A stretch of DNA of 64,000 bases, taken from NCBI GenBank assembly GCA_963920705.1, contig OY987232.1, positions 3,162,001 to 3,226,000 on the forward strand. Reading direction: 5' to 3'. The position numbers and the translations under genes are program-made. The notes under the pieces are model-generated. The model ran no database searches. It was not told the origin of the DNA and saw only the letters and a program-made list of their open reading frames with translations. Source of the DNA: Odiellus spinosus. Lineage: Eukaryota > Arthropoda > Arachnida > Opiliones > Phalangiidae. Shown here one piece after another: positions 41,546-53,295 of the stretch; the first letter of the stretch is position 1, and every line of letters starts with the position of its first letter.

Positions 41546-41590
41546 TGTTTGCTTAATTTTAGCCCATTTTATATTTGTCACGTTTTGGCA

Positions 41591-41872
41591 ATTTAGACAA
41601 AACCAAAGTCATTCGAAAGAGCAAATAATGGACAGTCTAAATAATAAGAGTTTTCAAAAATCCGTTTAAAAACAAGAAAAATATGGCCAATTCAAGAAAT
41701 CATACAATATCACAATAGTCAGATTTCAGATTTTAAAAATTCGCTTTTTGATATTAGATGTTTTTTTTTGAATTGGCCATATTTTCCATGTTTTTCAACG
41801 GATTTTCCAAAACTCTTGTTTTTTAGATAGACCAATATTGGTTCTTTCGAACGGTGTTGATTTTGTCTAAAT
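41591..41872. repeat. Imperfect inverted repeat forming most of each monomer (representative copy)
   Basis: Left arm 41591-41693 (ATTTAGACAAAACC...GGCCAATTC) and right arm 41770-41872 (GAATTGGCC...TTTTGTCTAAAT) are both 103 bp. Reverse-complementing one and laying it on the other needs no gap and gives 18 mismatches by hand count, about 82% identity. The arms share GGCCATATTTT, TTTTTCAACGG in some copies, AAAACTCTT, CTCTTTCGAA and TTTTGTCTAAAT. A 76-bp spacer separates them, and in most monomers it holds AATATCAAAA and its exact complement TTTTGATATT. The same layout repeats in every monomer I checked, for example 211-488. Confidence 0.93.
41761..41769. repeat. Length-variable T-tract before GAATTGG (representative, T9)
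   Basis: Every monomer has a T run between GATATTAGAT(G) and GAATTGG. Where the G precedes it, length ranges from T6 (54444-54449) to T11 (ending 52529 and 59059). Most 1-3 bp differences between neighbouring monomer lengths come from this tract, as expected for polymerase slippage. Confidence 0.9.
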
Positions 41873-42155
41873 CGCTTAAAAAACAAATGTTTTGTGTCCA
41901 TTTGAATACAATAATCTCTGATTTTTAAGCGTTTTTGCTTAATTTTAACCAATTTTATATTTGTCACGTTTTGGCAATTTATACAAAACCAAAGTCATTC
42001 GAAAGAGCAAATAATGGACAGTCTAAATTATAAGAGTTTTCAAAAATCCGTTTAAAAACAAGAAAAATATGGCCAATTCAAGAAATCATACAATATCAAA
42101 ATAGTCAAATTTCTGATTTTAAAAATTCGATTTTTGATATTAGATGTTTTTTTTT
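41770..42155. repeat. Reference monomer (subtype T2), with its internal parts
   Basis: A typical 386-bp unit read from GAATTGGCC. Parts in order: right inverted arm 41770-41872 (ends TTTTGTCTAAAT); junction from 41873 to about 41977 holding CGCTTAAAAA...TTTTTAAGCG, GCTTAATTTTAACC and the TCACGTTTTGGC box; left inverted arm from about 41978 (here the AATTTATAC variant) to GGCCAATTC; then an AT-rich centre with AATATC, TTTTAAAAATTCG and GATATTAGATG, closed by a T-tract. Hand count: 102 G or C of 386 and nine CpG sites. T2 markers are TTGGTTCTTTCGAACGG, GAATACAATAATCTCTG and AATTTATAC. Confidence 0.93.
41925..41942. repeat. 18-bp mini-hairpin TTAAGC-GTTTTT-GCTTAA
   Basis: A perfect 6-bp palindrome with a 6-base loop. 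It overlaps the right arm of the junction stem-loop, so the two structures are mutually exclusive. It is present in C and T monomers and lost in G monomers, which read AACCG and carry a shortened GCTTATTTAGCCC. Confidence 0.8.
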
Positions 42156-43306
42156 GAATTGGCCATATTTTCCATGTTTTTCAACGGATTTTCCAAAACT
42201 CTTGTTTTTTAGATAGACCAATATTGGCTCTTTCGAACGGTGTTCATTTTGTCTAAATCGCTTAAAAACAAATGTTTTGTGTCCATTTGAATCCAATAAT
42301 CTCTGATTTTTAAGCGTTTTTGCTTAATTTTAACCAATTTTATATTTGTCACGTTTTGGCAATTTAGACAAAACCAAAGTCATTCGAAAGAGCAAATAAT
42401 GGACAGTCTAAATTATAAGAGTTTTCAAAAATCCGTTTAAAAACAAGAAAAATATGGCCAATTCAAGAAATCATACAATATCAAAATAGTCAAATTTCAG
42501 ATTTTAAAAATTCGCTTTTTGATATTAGATGTTTTTTTGAATTGGCCATATTTTCCATGGTTTTACACGTATTTTCAAAAACTCTTGTTTTTTAGATAGA
42601 CCAATATTTGCTCTTTCGATTGGTATTGATTTTGTCTAAATCGCTTAAAAATCAAATGTTTTGTGTCCATTTGAATCCAATAATCTTTGATTTTTAACCG
42701 TTTTTGCTTATTTAGCCCATTTTATATTTGTCACGTTTTGGCAATTTAGACAAAACCAAAGTCATTCGAAAGAGCAAATAATGGACAGTCTAAATTATAA
42801 GAGTTTTCAAAAATCCGTTTAAAAACAAGAAAAATATGGCCAATTCAAGAAATCATACAATATCAAAATAGTCAAATTTCAGATTTTAAAAATTCGCTTT
42901 TTGATATTAGATGTTTTTTTGAATTGGCCATATTTTCCATGGTTTTACACGTATTTTCAAAAACTCTTGTTTTTTAGATAGACCAATATTTGTTCTTTTG
43001 ATTGGTGTTGATTTTGTCTAAATCGCTTAAAAATCAAATGTTTTGTGTCCAATTGAATCCAATAATCTTTGATTTTTAAGCGTGTTTGCTTAATTTTAGC
43101 CCATTTTATATTTGTCACGTTTTGGCAATTTAGACAAAACCAAAGTCATTCGAAAGAGCAAATAATGGACAGTCTAAATAATAAGAGTTTTCAAAAATCC
43201 GTTTAAAAACAAGAAAAATATGGCCAATTCAAGAAATCATACAATATCACAATAGTCAGATTTCAGATTTTAAAAATTCGCTTTTTGATATTAGATGTTT
43301 TTTTTT

Positions 43307-45228
43307 GAATTGGCCATATTTTCCATGTTTTTCAACGGATTTTCCAAAACTCTTGTTTTTTAGATAGACCAATATTGGTTCTTTCGAACGGTGTTGATTT
43401 TGTCTAAATCGCTTAAACAACAAATGTTTTGTGTCCATTTGAATACAATAATCTCTGATTTTTAAGCGTTTTTGCTTAATTTTAACCAATTTTATATTTG
43501 TCACGTTTTGGCAATTTATACAAAACCAAAGTCATTCGAAAGAGCAAATAATGGACAGTCTAAATTATAAGAGTTTTCAAAAATCCGTTTAAAAACAAGA
43601 AAAATATGGCCAATTCAAGAAATCATACAATATCAAAATAGTCAAATTTCAGATTTTAAAAATTCGCTTTTTGATATTAGATGTTTTTTTGAATTGGCCA
43701 TATTTTCCATGTTTTTCAACGGATTTTCCAAAATTCTTGTTTTTTAGATAGACCAATATTTGTTCTTTTGATTGGTGTTGATTTTGTCTAAATCGCTTAA
43801 AAATCAAATGTTTTGTGTCCATTTGAATCCAATAATCTTTGATTTTTAAGCGTTTTTGCTTAATTTTAGCCCATTTTATATTTGTCACGTTTTGGCAATT
43901 TAGACAAAACTAAAGTCATTCGAAAGAGCAAATAATGGACAGTCTAAATAATAAGAGTTTTCAAAAATCCGTTTAAAAACAAGAAAAATATGGCCAATTC
44001 AAGAAATCATACAATATCACAATAGTCAGATTTCAGATTTTAAAAATTCGCTTTTTGATATTAGATGTTTTTTTTTGAATTGGCCATATTTTCCATGTTT
44101 TTCAACGGATTTTCCAAAACTCTTGTTTTTTAGATAGACCAATATTGGTTCTTTCGAACGGTGTTGATTTTGTCTAAATCGCTTAAAAAACAAATGTTTT
44201 GTGTCCATTTGAATACAATAATCTCTGATTTTTAAGCGTTTTTGCTTAATTTTAACCAATTTTATATTTGTCACGTTTTGGCAATTTATACAAAACCAAA
44301 GTCATTCGAAAGAGCAAATAATGGACAGTCTAAATTATAAGAGTTTTCAAAAATCCGTTTAAAAACAAGAAAAATATGGCCAATTCAAGAAATCATACAA
44401 TATCAAAATAGTCAAATTTCAGATTTTAAAAATTCGCTTTTTGATATTAGATGTTTTTTTGAATTGGCCATATTTTCCATGTTTTTCAACGGATTTTCCA
44501 AAATTTCTTGTTTTTTAGATAGACCAATATTGGCTCTTTCGAACGGTGTTCATTTTGTCTAAATCGCTTAAAAACAAATGTTTTGTGTCCATTTGAATCC
44601 AATAATCTCTGATTTTTAAGCGTTTTTGCTTAATTTTAACCAATTTTATATTTGTCACGTTTTGGCAATTTAGACAAAACCAAAGTCATTCGAAAGAGCA
44701 AATAATGGACAGTCTAAATTATAAGAGTTTTCAAAAATCCGTTTAAAAACAAGAAAAATATGGCCAATTTAAGAAATCATACAATATCAAAATAGTCAAA
44801 TTTCAGATTTTAAAAATTCGCTTTTTGATATTAGATGTTTTTTTGAATTGGCCATATTTTCCATGCTTTTACACGTATTTTCAAAAACTCTTGTTTTTTA
44901 GATAGACCAATATTTGCTCTTTCGATTGGTATTGATTTTGTCTAAATCGCTTAAAAATCAAATGTTTTGTGTCCATTTGAATCCAATAATCTTTGATTTT
45001 TAACCGTTTTTGCTTATTTAGCCCATTTTATATTTGTCACGTTGTGGCAATTTAGACAAAACCAAAGTCATTCGAAAGAGCAAATAATGGACAGTCTAAA
45101 TTATAAGAGTTTTCAAAAATCCGTTTAAAAACAAGAAAAATATGGCCAATTCAAGAAATCATACAATATCACAATAGACAGATTTCAGATTTTAAAAATT
45201 CGCTTTTTGATATTAGATGTTTTTTTTT
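43307..45228. repeat. Dimer and chimeric monomers between alpha and beta
   Basis: Landmarks at 43307 (T2 with CTTAAACAACAAATG), 43691 (C), 44077 (T2), 44461 (C-to-T1 chimera with CCAAAATTTCTTG) and 44845 (G'). The C, T2 pair at 43691-44460 (770 bp) is the same dimer as in 61745-63284. The 44845 monomer is followed by CACGTTGTGGC and ACAATAGACAG, a linked pair of variants. Confidence 0.86.
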
Positions 45229-46763
45229 GAATTGGCCATATTTTCCATGCTTTTCAACGGATTTTCCAAAATTCTTGTTTTTTAGATAGACCAATATTTG
45301 TTCTTTTGATTGGTGTTGATTTTGTCTAAATCGCTTAAAAATCAAATGTTTTGTGTCCATTTGAATCCAATAATCTTTGATTTTTAAGCGTTTTTGCTTA
45401 ATTTTAGCCCATTTTATATTTGTCACGTTTTGGCAATTTAGACAAAACTAAAGTCATTCGAAAGAGCAAATAATGGACAGTCTAAATAATAAGAGTTTTC
45501 AAAAATCCGTTTAAAAACAAGAAAAATATGGCCAATTCAAGAAATCATACAATATCAAAATAGTCAAATTTCAGATTTTAAAAATTCGATTTTTGATATT
45601 AGATGTTTTTTTTGAATTGGCCATATTTTCCATGTTTTTCAACGGATTTTCCAAAACTCTTTTTTTAGATAAACCAATATTGGCTCTTTCGAACGGTGTT
45701 CATTTTGTCTAAATCGCTTAAAAAACAAATGTTTTGTGTCCATTTGAATCCAATAATCTCTGATTTTTAAGCGTTTTTGCTTAATTTTAACCAATTTTAT
45801 ATTTGTCACGTTTTGGCAATTTAGACAAAACCATAGTCATTCGAAAGAGCAAATAATGGACAGTCTAAATTATAAGAGTTTTCAATAATCCGTTTAAAAA
45901 CAAGAAAAATATGGCCAATTCAAAAATCATACAATATCAAAATAGTCAAATTTCAGATTTTAAAAATTCGATTTTTGATATTAGATGTTTTTTTTTTGAA
46001 TTGGCCATATTTTCCATGTTTTTCAACGGATTTTCCAAAACTCTTGTTTTTTAGATAGACCAATATTGGCTCTTTCGAACGGTGTTAATTTTGTCTAAAT
46101 CGCTTAAAAACAAATGTTTTGTGTCCATTTGAATCCAATAATCTCTGATTTTTAAGCGTTTTTGCTTAATTTTAACCAATTTTATATTTGTCACGTTTTG
46201 GCAATTTAGACAAAACCAAAGTCATTCGAAAGAGCAAATAATGGACAGTCTAAATTATAAGAGTTTTCAAAAATCCGTTTAAAAACAAGAAAAATATGGC
46301 CAATTCAAGAAATCATACAATATCAAAATAGTCAAATTTCAGATTTTAAAAATTCGCTTTTTGATATTAGATGTTTTTTTGAATTGGCCATATTTTCCAT
46401 GCTTTTACACGTATTTTCAAAAACTCTTGTTTTTTAGATAGACCAATATTTGCTCTTTCGATTGGTATTGATTTTGTCTAAATCGCTTAAAAATCAAATG
46501 TTTTGTGTCCATTTGAATCCAATAATCTTTGATTTTTAACCGTTTTTGCTTATTTAGCCCATTTTATATTTGTCACGTTGTGGCAATTTAGACAAAACCA
46601 AAGTCATTCGAAAGAGCAAATAATGGACAGTCTAAATTATAAGAGTTTTCAAAAATCCGTTTAAAAACAAGAAAAATATGGCCAATTCAAGAAATCATAC
46701 AATATCACAATAGACAGATTTCAGATTTTAAAAATTCGCTTTTTGATATTAGATGTTTTTTTT
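45229..46763. repeat. HOR-beta copy (C, T1', T1, G')
   Basis: Monomers at 45229, 45614, 45998 and 46381; 1535 bp. T1' has a shortened CTCTTTTTTTAGATAAACC (~45658). The third has GTGTTAATTTTG (~46083), shared only with 52530. It is followed by CACGTTGTGGC. Confidence 0.88.
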
Positions 46764-48299
46764 GAATTGGCCATATTTTCCATGCTTTTCAACGGATTTT
46801 CCAAAATTCTTGTTTTTTAGATAGACCAATATTTGTTCTTTTGATTGGTGTTGATTTTGTCTAAATCGCTTAAAAATCAAATGTTTTGTGTCCATTTGAA
46901 TCCAATAATCTTTGATTTTTAAGCGTTTTTGCTTAATTTTAGCCCATTTTATATTTGTCACGTTGTGGCAATTTAGACAAAACCAAAGTCATTCGAAAGA
47001 GCAAATAATGGACAGTCTAAATTATAAGAGTTTTCAAAAATCCGTTTAAAAACAAGAAAAATATGGCCAATTCAAGAAATCATACAATATCACAATAGAC
47101 AGATTTCAGATTTTAAAAATTCGCTTTTTGATATTAGATGTTTTTTTTGAATTGGCCATATTTTCCATGCTTTTCAACGGATTTTCCAAAATTCTTGTTT
47201 TTTAGATAGACCAATATTTGTTCTTTTGATTGGTGTTGATTTTGTCTAAATCGCTTAAAAACAAATGTTTTGTGTCCATTTGAATCCAATAATCTCTGAT
47301 TTTTAAGCGTTTTTGCTTAATTTTAACCAATTTTATATTTGTCACGTTTTGGCAATTTAGACAAAACCAAAGTCATTCGAAAGAGCAAATAATGGACAGT
47401 CTAGATTATAAGAGTTTTCAAAAATCCGTTTAAAAACAAGAAAAATATGGCCAATTCAAGAAATCATACAATATCAAAATAGTCAAATTTCAGATTTTAA
47501 AAATTCGCTTTTTGATATTAGATGTTTTTTTGAATTGGCCATATTTTCCATGGTTTTACACGTATTTTCAAAAACTCTTGTTTTTTAGATAGACCAATAT
47601 TTGCTCTTTCGATTGGTATTGATTTTGTCTAAATCGCTTAAAAATCAAATGTTTTGTGTCCATTTGAATCCAATAATCTTTGATTTTTAACCGTTTTTGC
47701 TTATTTAGCCCATTTTATATTTGTCACGTTTTGGCAATTTAGACAAAACCAAAGTCATTCGAAAGAGCAAATAATGGACAGTCTAAATTATAAGAGTTTT
47801 CAAAAATCCGTTTAAAAACAAGAAAAATATGGCCAATTCAAGAAATCATACAATATCAAAATAGTCAAATTTCAGATTTTAAAAATTCGCTTTTTGATAT
47901 TAGATGTTTTTTTGAATTGGCCATATTTTCCATGGTTTTACACGTATTTTCAAAAACTCTTGTTTTTTAGATAGACCAATATTTGTTCTTTTGATTGGTG
48001 TTGATTTTGTCTAAATCGCTTAAAAATCAAATGTTTTGTGTCCAATTGAATCCAATAATCTTTGATTTTTAAGCGTGTTTGCTTAATTTTAGCCCATTTT
48101 ATATTTGTCACGTTTTGGCAATTTAGACAAAACCAAAGTCATTCGAAAGAGCAAATAATGGACAGTCTAAATAATAAGAGTTTTCAAAAATCCGTTTAAA
48201 AACAAGAAAAATATGGCCAATTCAAGAAATCATACAATATCACAATAGTCAGATTTCAGATTTTAAAAATTCGCTTTTTGATATTAGATGTTTTTTTTT
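46764..48299. repeat. C, C/T1 chimera, G, H
   Basis: Landmarks at 46764, 47149, 47532 and 47914. Both 46764 and 47149 are preceded by the CACGTTGTGGC / ACAATAGACAG pair, so one monomer was duplicated. The 47149 monomer switches from C to T1 inside GATTTTGTCTAAATCGC. The G, H pair opens the second 17-mer unit. Confidence 0.85.
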
Positions 48300-49836
48300 G
48301 AATTGGGCATATTTTCCATGTTTTTCAACGGATTTTCCAAAACTCTTGTTTTTTAGATAGACCAATATTGGTTCTTTCGAACGGTGTTGATTTTGTCTAA
48401 ATCGCTTAAAAAACAAATGTTTTGTGTCCATTTGAATACAATAATCTCTGATTTTTAAGCGTTTTTGCTTAATTTTAACCAATTTTATATTTGTCACGTT
48501 TTGGCAATTTATACAAAACCAAAGTCATTCGAAAGAGCAAATAATGGACAGTCTAAATTATAAGAGTTTTCAAAAATCCGTTTAAAAACAAGAAAAATAT
48601 GGCCAATTCAAGAAATCATACAATATCAAAATAGTCAAATTTCTGATTTTAAAAATTCGATTTTTGATATTAGATGTTTTTTTTTGAATTGGCCATATTT
48701 TCCATGTTTTTCAACGGATTTTCCAAAACTCTTGTTTTTTAGATAGACCAATATTGGCTCTTTCGAACGGTGTTCATTTTGTCTAAATCGCTTAAAAACA
48801 AATGTTTTGTGTCCATTTGAATCCAATAATCTCTGATTTTTAAGCGTTTTTGCTTAATTTTAACCAATTTTATATTTGTCACGTTTTGGCAATTTAGACA
48901 AAACCAAAGTCATTCGAAAGAGCAAATAATGGACAGTCTAAATTATAAGAGTTTTCAAAAATCCGTTTAAAAACAAGAAAAATATGGCCAATTCAAGAAA
49001 TCATACAATATCAAAATAGTCAAATTTCAGATTTTAAAAATTCGCTTTTTGATATTAGATGTTTTTTTGAATTGGCCATATTTTCCATGGTTTTACACGT
49101 ATTTTCAAAAACTCTTGTTTTTTAGATAGACCAATATTTGCTCTTTCGATTGGTATTGATTTTGTCTAAATCGCTTAAAAATCAAATGTTTTGTGTCCAT
49201 TTGAATCCAATAATCTTTGATTTTTAACCGTTTTTGCTTATTTAGCCCATTTTATATTTGTCACGTTTTGGCAATTTAGACAAAACCAAAGTCATTCGAA
49301 AGAGCAAATAATGGACAGTCTAAATTATAAGAGTTTTCAAAAATCCGTTTAAAAACAAGAAAAATATGGCCAATTCAAGAAATCATACAATATCAAAATA
49401 GTCAAATTTCAGATTTTAAAAATTCGCTTTTTGATATTAGATGTTTTTTTGAATTGGCCATATTTTCCATGGTTTTACACGTATTTTCAAAAACTCTTGT
49501 TTTTTAGATAGACCAATATTTGTTCTTTTGATTGGTGTTGATTTTGTCTAAATCGCTTAAAAATCAAATGTTTTGTGTCCAATTGAATCCAATAATCTTT
49601 GATTTTTAAGCGTGTTTGCTTAATTTTAGCCCATTTTATATTTGTCACGTTTTGGCAATTTAGACAAAACCAAAGTCATTCGAAAGAGCAAATAATGGAC
49701 AGTCTAAATAATAAGAGTTTTCAAAAATCCGTTTAAAAACAAGAAAAATATGGCCAATTCAAGAAATCATACAATATCACAATAGTCAGATTTCAGATTT
49801 TAAAAATTCGCTTTTTGATATTAGATGTTTTTTTTT
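48300..49836. repeat. HOR-alpha copy 3 (T2, T1, G, H)
   Basis: Monomers at 48300, 48686, 49069 and 49451; 1537 bp. The landmark at 48300 is GAATTGGGCAT, a private change in the dyad core. Otherwise it matches copies 1 and 2. Confidence 0.91.
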
Positions 49837-51757
49837 GAATTGGCCATATTTTCCATGTTTTTCAACGGATTTTCCAAAACTCTTGTTTTTTAGATAGACC
49901 AATATTGGTTCTTTCGAACGGTGTTGATTTTGTCTAAATCGCTTAAAAAACAAATGTTTTGTGTCCATTTGAATACAATAATCTCTGATTTTTAAGCGTT
50001 TTTGCTTAATTTTAACCAATTTTATATTTGTCACGTTTTGGCAATTTATACAAAACCAAAGTCATTCGAAAGAGCAAATAATGGACAGTCTAAATTATAA
50101 GAGTTTTCAAAAATCCGTTTAAAAACAAGAAAAATATGGCCAATTCAAGAAATCATACAATATCAAAATAGTCAAATTTCAGATTTTAAAAATTCGCTTT
50201 TTGATATTAGATGTTTTTTTGAATTGGCCATATTTTCCATGTTTTTCAACGGATTTTCCAAAATTCTTGTTTTTTAGATAGACCAATATTTTTTCTTTTG
50301 ATTGGTGTTGATTTTGTCTAAATCGCTTAAAAATCAAATGTTTTGTGTCCATTTGAATCCAATAATCTTTGATTTTTAAGCGTTTTTGCTTAATTTTAGC
50401 CCATTTTATATTTGTCACGTTTTGGCAATTTAGACAAAACTAAAGTCATTCGAAAGAGCAAATAATGGACAGTCTAAATAATAAGAGTTTTCAAAAATCC
50501 GTTTAAAAACAAGAAAAATATGGCCAATTCAAGAAATCATACAATATCAAAATAGTCAAATTTCAGATTTTAAAAATTCGATTTTTGATATTAGATGTTT
50601 TTTTTGAATTGGCCATATTTTCCATGTTTTTCAACGGATTTTCCAAAACTCTTGTTTTTTAGATAAACCAATATTGGCTCTTTCGAACGGTGTTCATTTT
50701 GTCTAAATCGCTTAAAAAACAAATGTTTTGTGTCCATTTGAATCCAATAATCTCTGATTTTTAAGCGTTTTTGCTTAATTTTAACCAATTTTATATTTGT
50801 CACGTTTTGGCAATTTAGACAAAACCATAGTCATTCGAAAGAGCAAATAATGGACAGTCTAAATTATAAGAGTTTTCATTAATCCGTTTAAAAACAAGAA
50901 AAATATGGCCAATTCAAAAATCATACAATATCAAAATAGTCAAATTTCAGATTTTAAAAATTCGATTTTTGATATTAGATGTTTTTTTTTGAATTGGCCA
51001 TATTTTCCATGTTTTTCAACGGATTTTCCAAAATTTCTTGTTTTTTAGATAGACCAATATTGGCTCTTTCGAACGGTGTTCATTTTGTCTAAATCGCTTA
51101 AAAACAAATGTTTTGTGTCCATTTGAATCCAATAATCTCTGATTTTTAAGCGTTTTTGCTTAATTTTAACCAATTTTATATTTGTCACGTTTTGGCAATT
51201 TAGACAAAACCAAAGTCATTCGAAAGAGCAAATAATGGACAGTCTAAATTATAAGAGTTTTCAAAAATCCGTTTAAAAACAAGAAAAATATGGCCAATTC
51301 AAGAAATCATACAATATCAAAATAGTCAAATTTCAGATTTTAAAAATTCGCTTTTTGATATTAGATGTTTTTTTGAATTGGCCATATTTTCCATGCTTTT
51401 ACACGTATTTTCAAAAACTCTTGTTTTTTAGATAGACCAATATTTGCTCTTTCGATTGGTATTGATTTTGTCTAAATCGCTTAAAAATCAAATGTTTTGT
51501 GTCCATTTGAATCCAATAATCTTTGATTTTTAACCGTTTTTGCTTATTTAGCCCATTTTATATTTGTCACGTTGTGGCAATTTAGACAAAACCAAAGTCA
51601 TTCGAAAGAGCAAATAATGGACAGTCTAAATTATAAGAGTTTTCAAAAATCCGTTTAAAAACAAGAAAAATATGGCCAATTCAAGAAATCATACAATATC
51701 ACAATAGACAGATTTCAGATTTTAAAAATTCGCTTTTTGATATTAGATGTTTTTTTT
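49837..51757. repeat. T2, C, T1', C/T1 chimera, G'
   Basis: Landmarks at 49837, 50221, 50606, 50991 and 51375. This matches 43307-45228 except that the third monomer is T1' (GATAAACC, ACCATAGTC) instead of T2. The chimera with CCAAAATTTCTTG is at 50991. TTTTCATTAATCCG at ~50876 is a private form of TTTTCAATAATCCG. Confidence 0.87.
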
Positions 51758-53295
51758 GAATTGGCCATATTTTCCATGCTTTTCAACGGATTTTCCAAAA
51801 TTCTTGTTTTTTAGATAGACCAATATTTGTTCTTTTGATTGGTGTTGATTTTGTCTAAATCGCTTAAAAATCAAATGTTTTGTGTCCATTTGAATCCAAT
51901 AATCTTTGATTTTTAAGCGTTTTTGCTTAATTTTAGCCCATTTTATATTTGTCACGTTTTGGCAATTTAGACAAAACTAAAGTCATTCGAAAGAGCAAAT
52001 AATGGACAGTCTAAATAATAAGAGTTTTCAAAAATCCGTTTAAAAACAAGAAAAATATGGCCAATTCAAGAAATCATACAATATCAAAATAGTCAAATTT
52101 CAGATTTTAAAAATTCGATTTTTGATATTAGATGTTTTTTTTGAATTGGCCATATTTTCCATGTTTTTCAACGGATTTTCCAAAACTCTTTTTTTTTAGA
52201 TAAACCAATATTGGCTCTTTCGAACGGTGTTCATTTTGTCTAAATCGCTTAAAAAACAAATGTTTTGTGTCCATTTGAATCCAATAATCTCTGATTTTTA
52301 AGCGTTTTTGCTTAATTTTAACCAATTTTATATTTGTCACGTTTTGGCAATTTAGACAAAACCATAGTCATTCGAAAGAGCAAATAATGGACAGTCTAAA
52401 TTATAAGAGTTTTCAATAATCCGTTTAAAAACAAGAAAAATATGGCCAATTCAAAAATCATACAATATCAAAATAGTCAAATTTCAGATTTTAAAAATTC
52501 GATTTTTGATATTAGATGTTTTTTTTTTTGAATTGGCCATATTTTCCATGTTTTTCAACGGATTTTCCAAAACTCTTGTTTTTTAGATAGACCAATATTG
52601 GCTCTTTCGAACGGTGTTAATTTTGTCTAAATCGCTTAAAAACAAATGTTTTGTGTCCATTTGAATCCAATAATCTCTGATTTTTAAGCGTTTTTGCTTA
52701 ATTTTAACCAATTTTATATTTGTCACGTTTTGGCAATTTAGACAAAACCAAAGTCATTCGAAAGAGCAAATAATGGACAGTCTAAATTATAAGAGTTTTC
52801 AAAAATCCGTTTAAAAACAAGAAAAATATGGCCAATTCAAGAAATCATACAATATCAAAATAGTCAAATTTCAGATTTTAAAAATTCGCTTTTTGATATT
52901 AGATGTTTTTTTGAATTGGCCATATTTTCCATGCTTTTACACGTATTTTCAAAAACTCTTGTTTTTTAGATAGACCAATATTTGCTCTTTCGATTGGTAT
53001 TGATTTTGTCTAAATCGCTTAAAAATCAAATGTTTTGTGTCCATTTGAATCCAATAATCTTTGATTTTTAACCGTTTTTGCTTATTTAGCCCATTTTATA
53101 TTTGTCACGTTGTGGCAATTTAGACAAAACCAAAGTCATTCGAAAGAGCAAATAATGGACAGTCTAAATTATAAGAGTTTTCAAAAATCCGTTTAAAAAC
53201 AAGAAAAATATGGCCAATTCAAGAAATCATACAATATCACAATAGACAGATTTCAGATTTTAAAAATTCGCTTTTTGATATTAGATGTTTTTTTT
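51758..53295. repeat. HOR-beta copy (C, T1', T1, G')
   Basis: Monomers at 51758, 52143, 52530 and 52913; 1538 bp. It shares CTCTTTTTTTTTAGATAAACC-type spacing in T1' and GTGTTAATTTTG with 45229-46763. The monomer at 52530 has one of the longest T-tracts, T11. Confidence 0.9.

Larger units (their letters stand above)
40233..41769. repeat. HOR-alpha copy 1 (T2, T1, G, H)
   Basis: Monomers at 40233, 40619, 41002 and 41384; 1537 bp. H joins a G-type start (CATGGTTTTACACG) to a C-type end (CTTTTGATTGG) and carries the rare GTCCAATTGAATCC and AAGCGTGTTTGC. It is followed by ACAATATCACAATAGTC, which leads into T2. Confidence 0.92.
41770..43306. repeat. HOR-alpha copy 2 (T2, T1, G, H)
   Basis: Monomers at 41770, 42156, 42539 and 42921; 1537 bp, the same length as copy 1. 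Reading in parallel I found essentially no differences from copy 1, so this is a very recent tandem duplication or an assembly duplicate. Confidence 0.92.
41002..47531. repeat. 17-monomer super-unit, copy 1 (~6.53 kb)
   Basis: Monomers 41002 to 47149 pair one by one with 47532 to 53681 at offsets of 6528-6532 bp. Diagnostic matches are CCAAAATTTCTTG at ~44503 and ~51031, GTGTTAATTTTG at ~46083 and ~52613, and the order of H, T2, T1, G, H, T2, C. The 3rd from last position of the alpha part (44077) and the last monomer (47149) differ in subtype between copies. Confidence 0.87.

Noticed and set aside
41761-41769. T-tract as a Pol III terminator or rho-independent terminator
   Set aside because: It follows the inverted centre in every monomer and varies in length like a slippage tract. 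No A/B boxes or RNA gene precede it.
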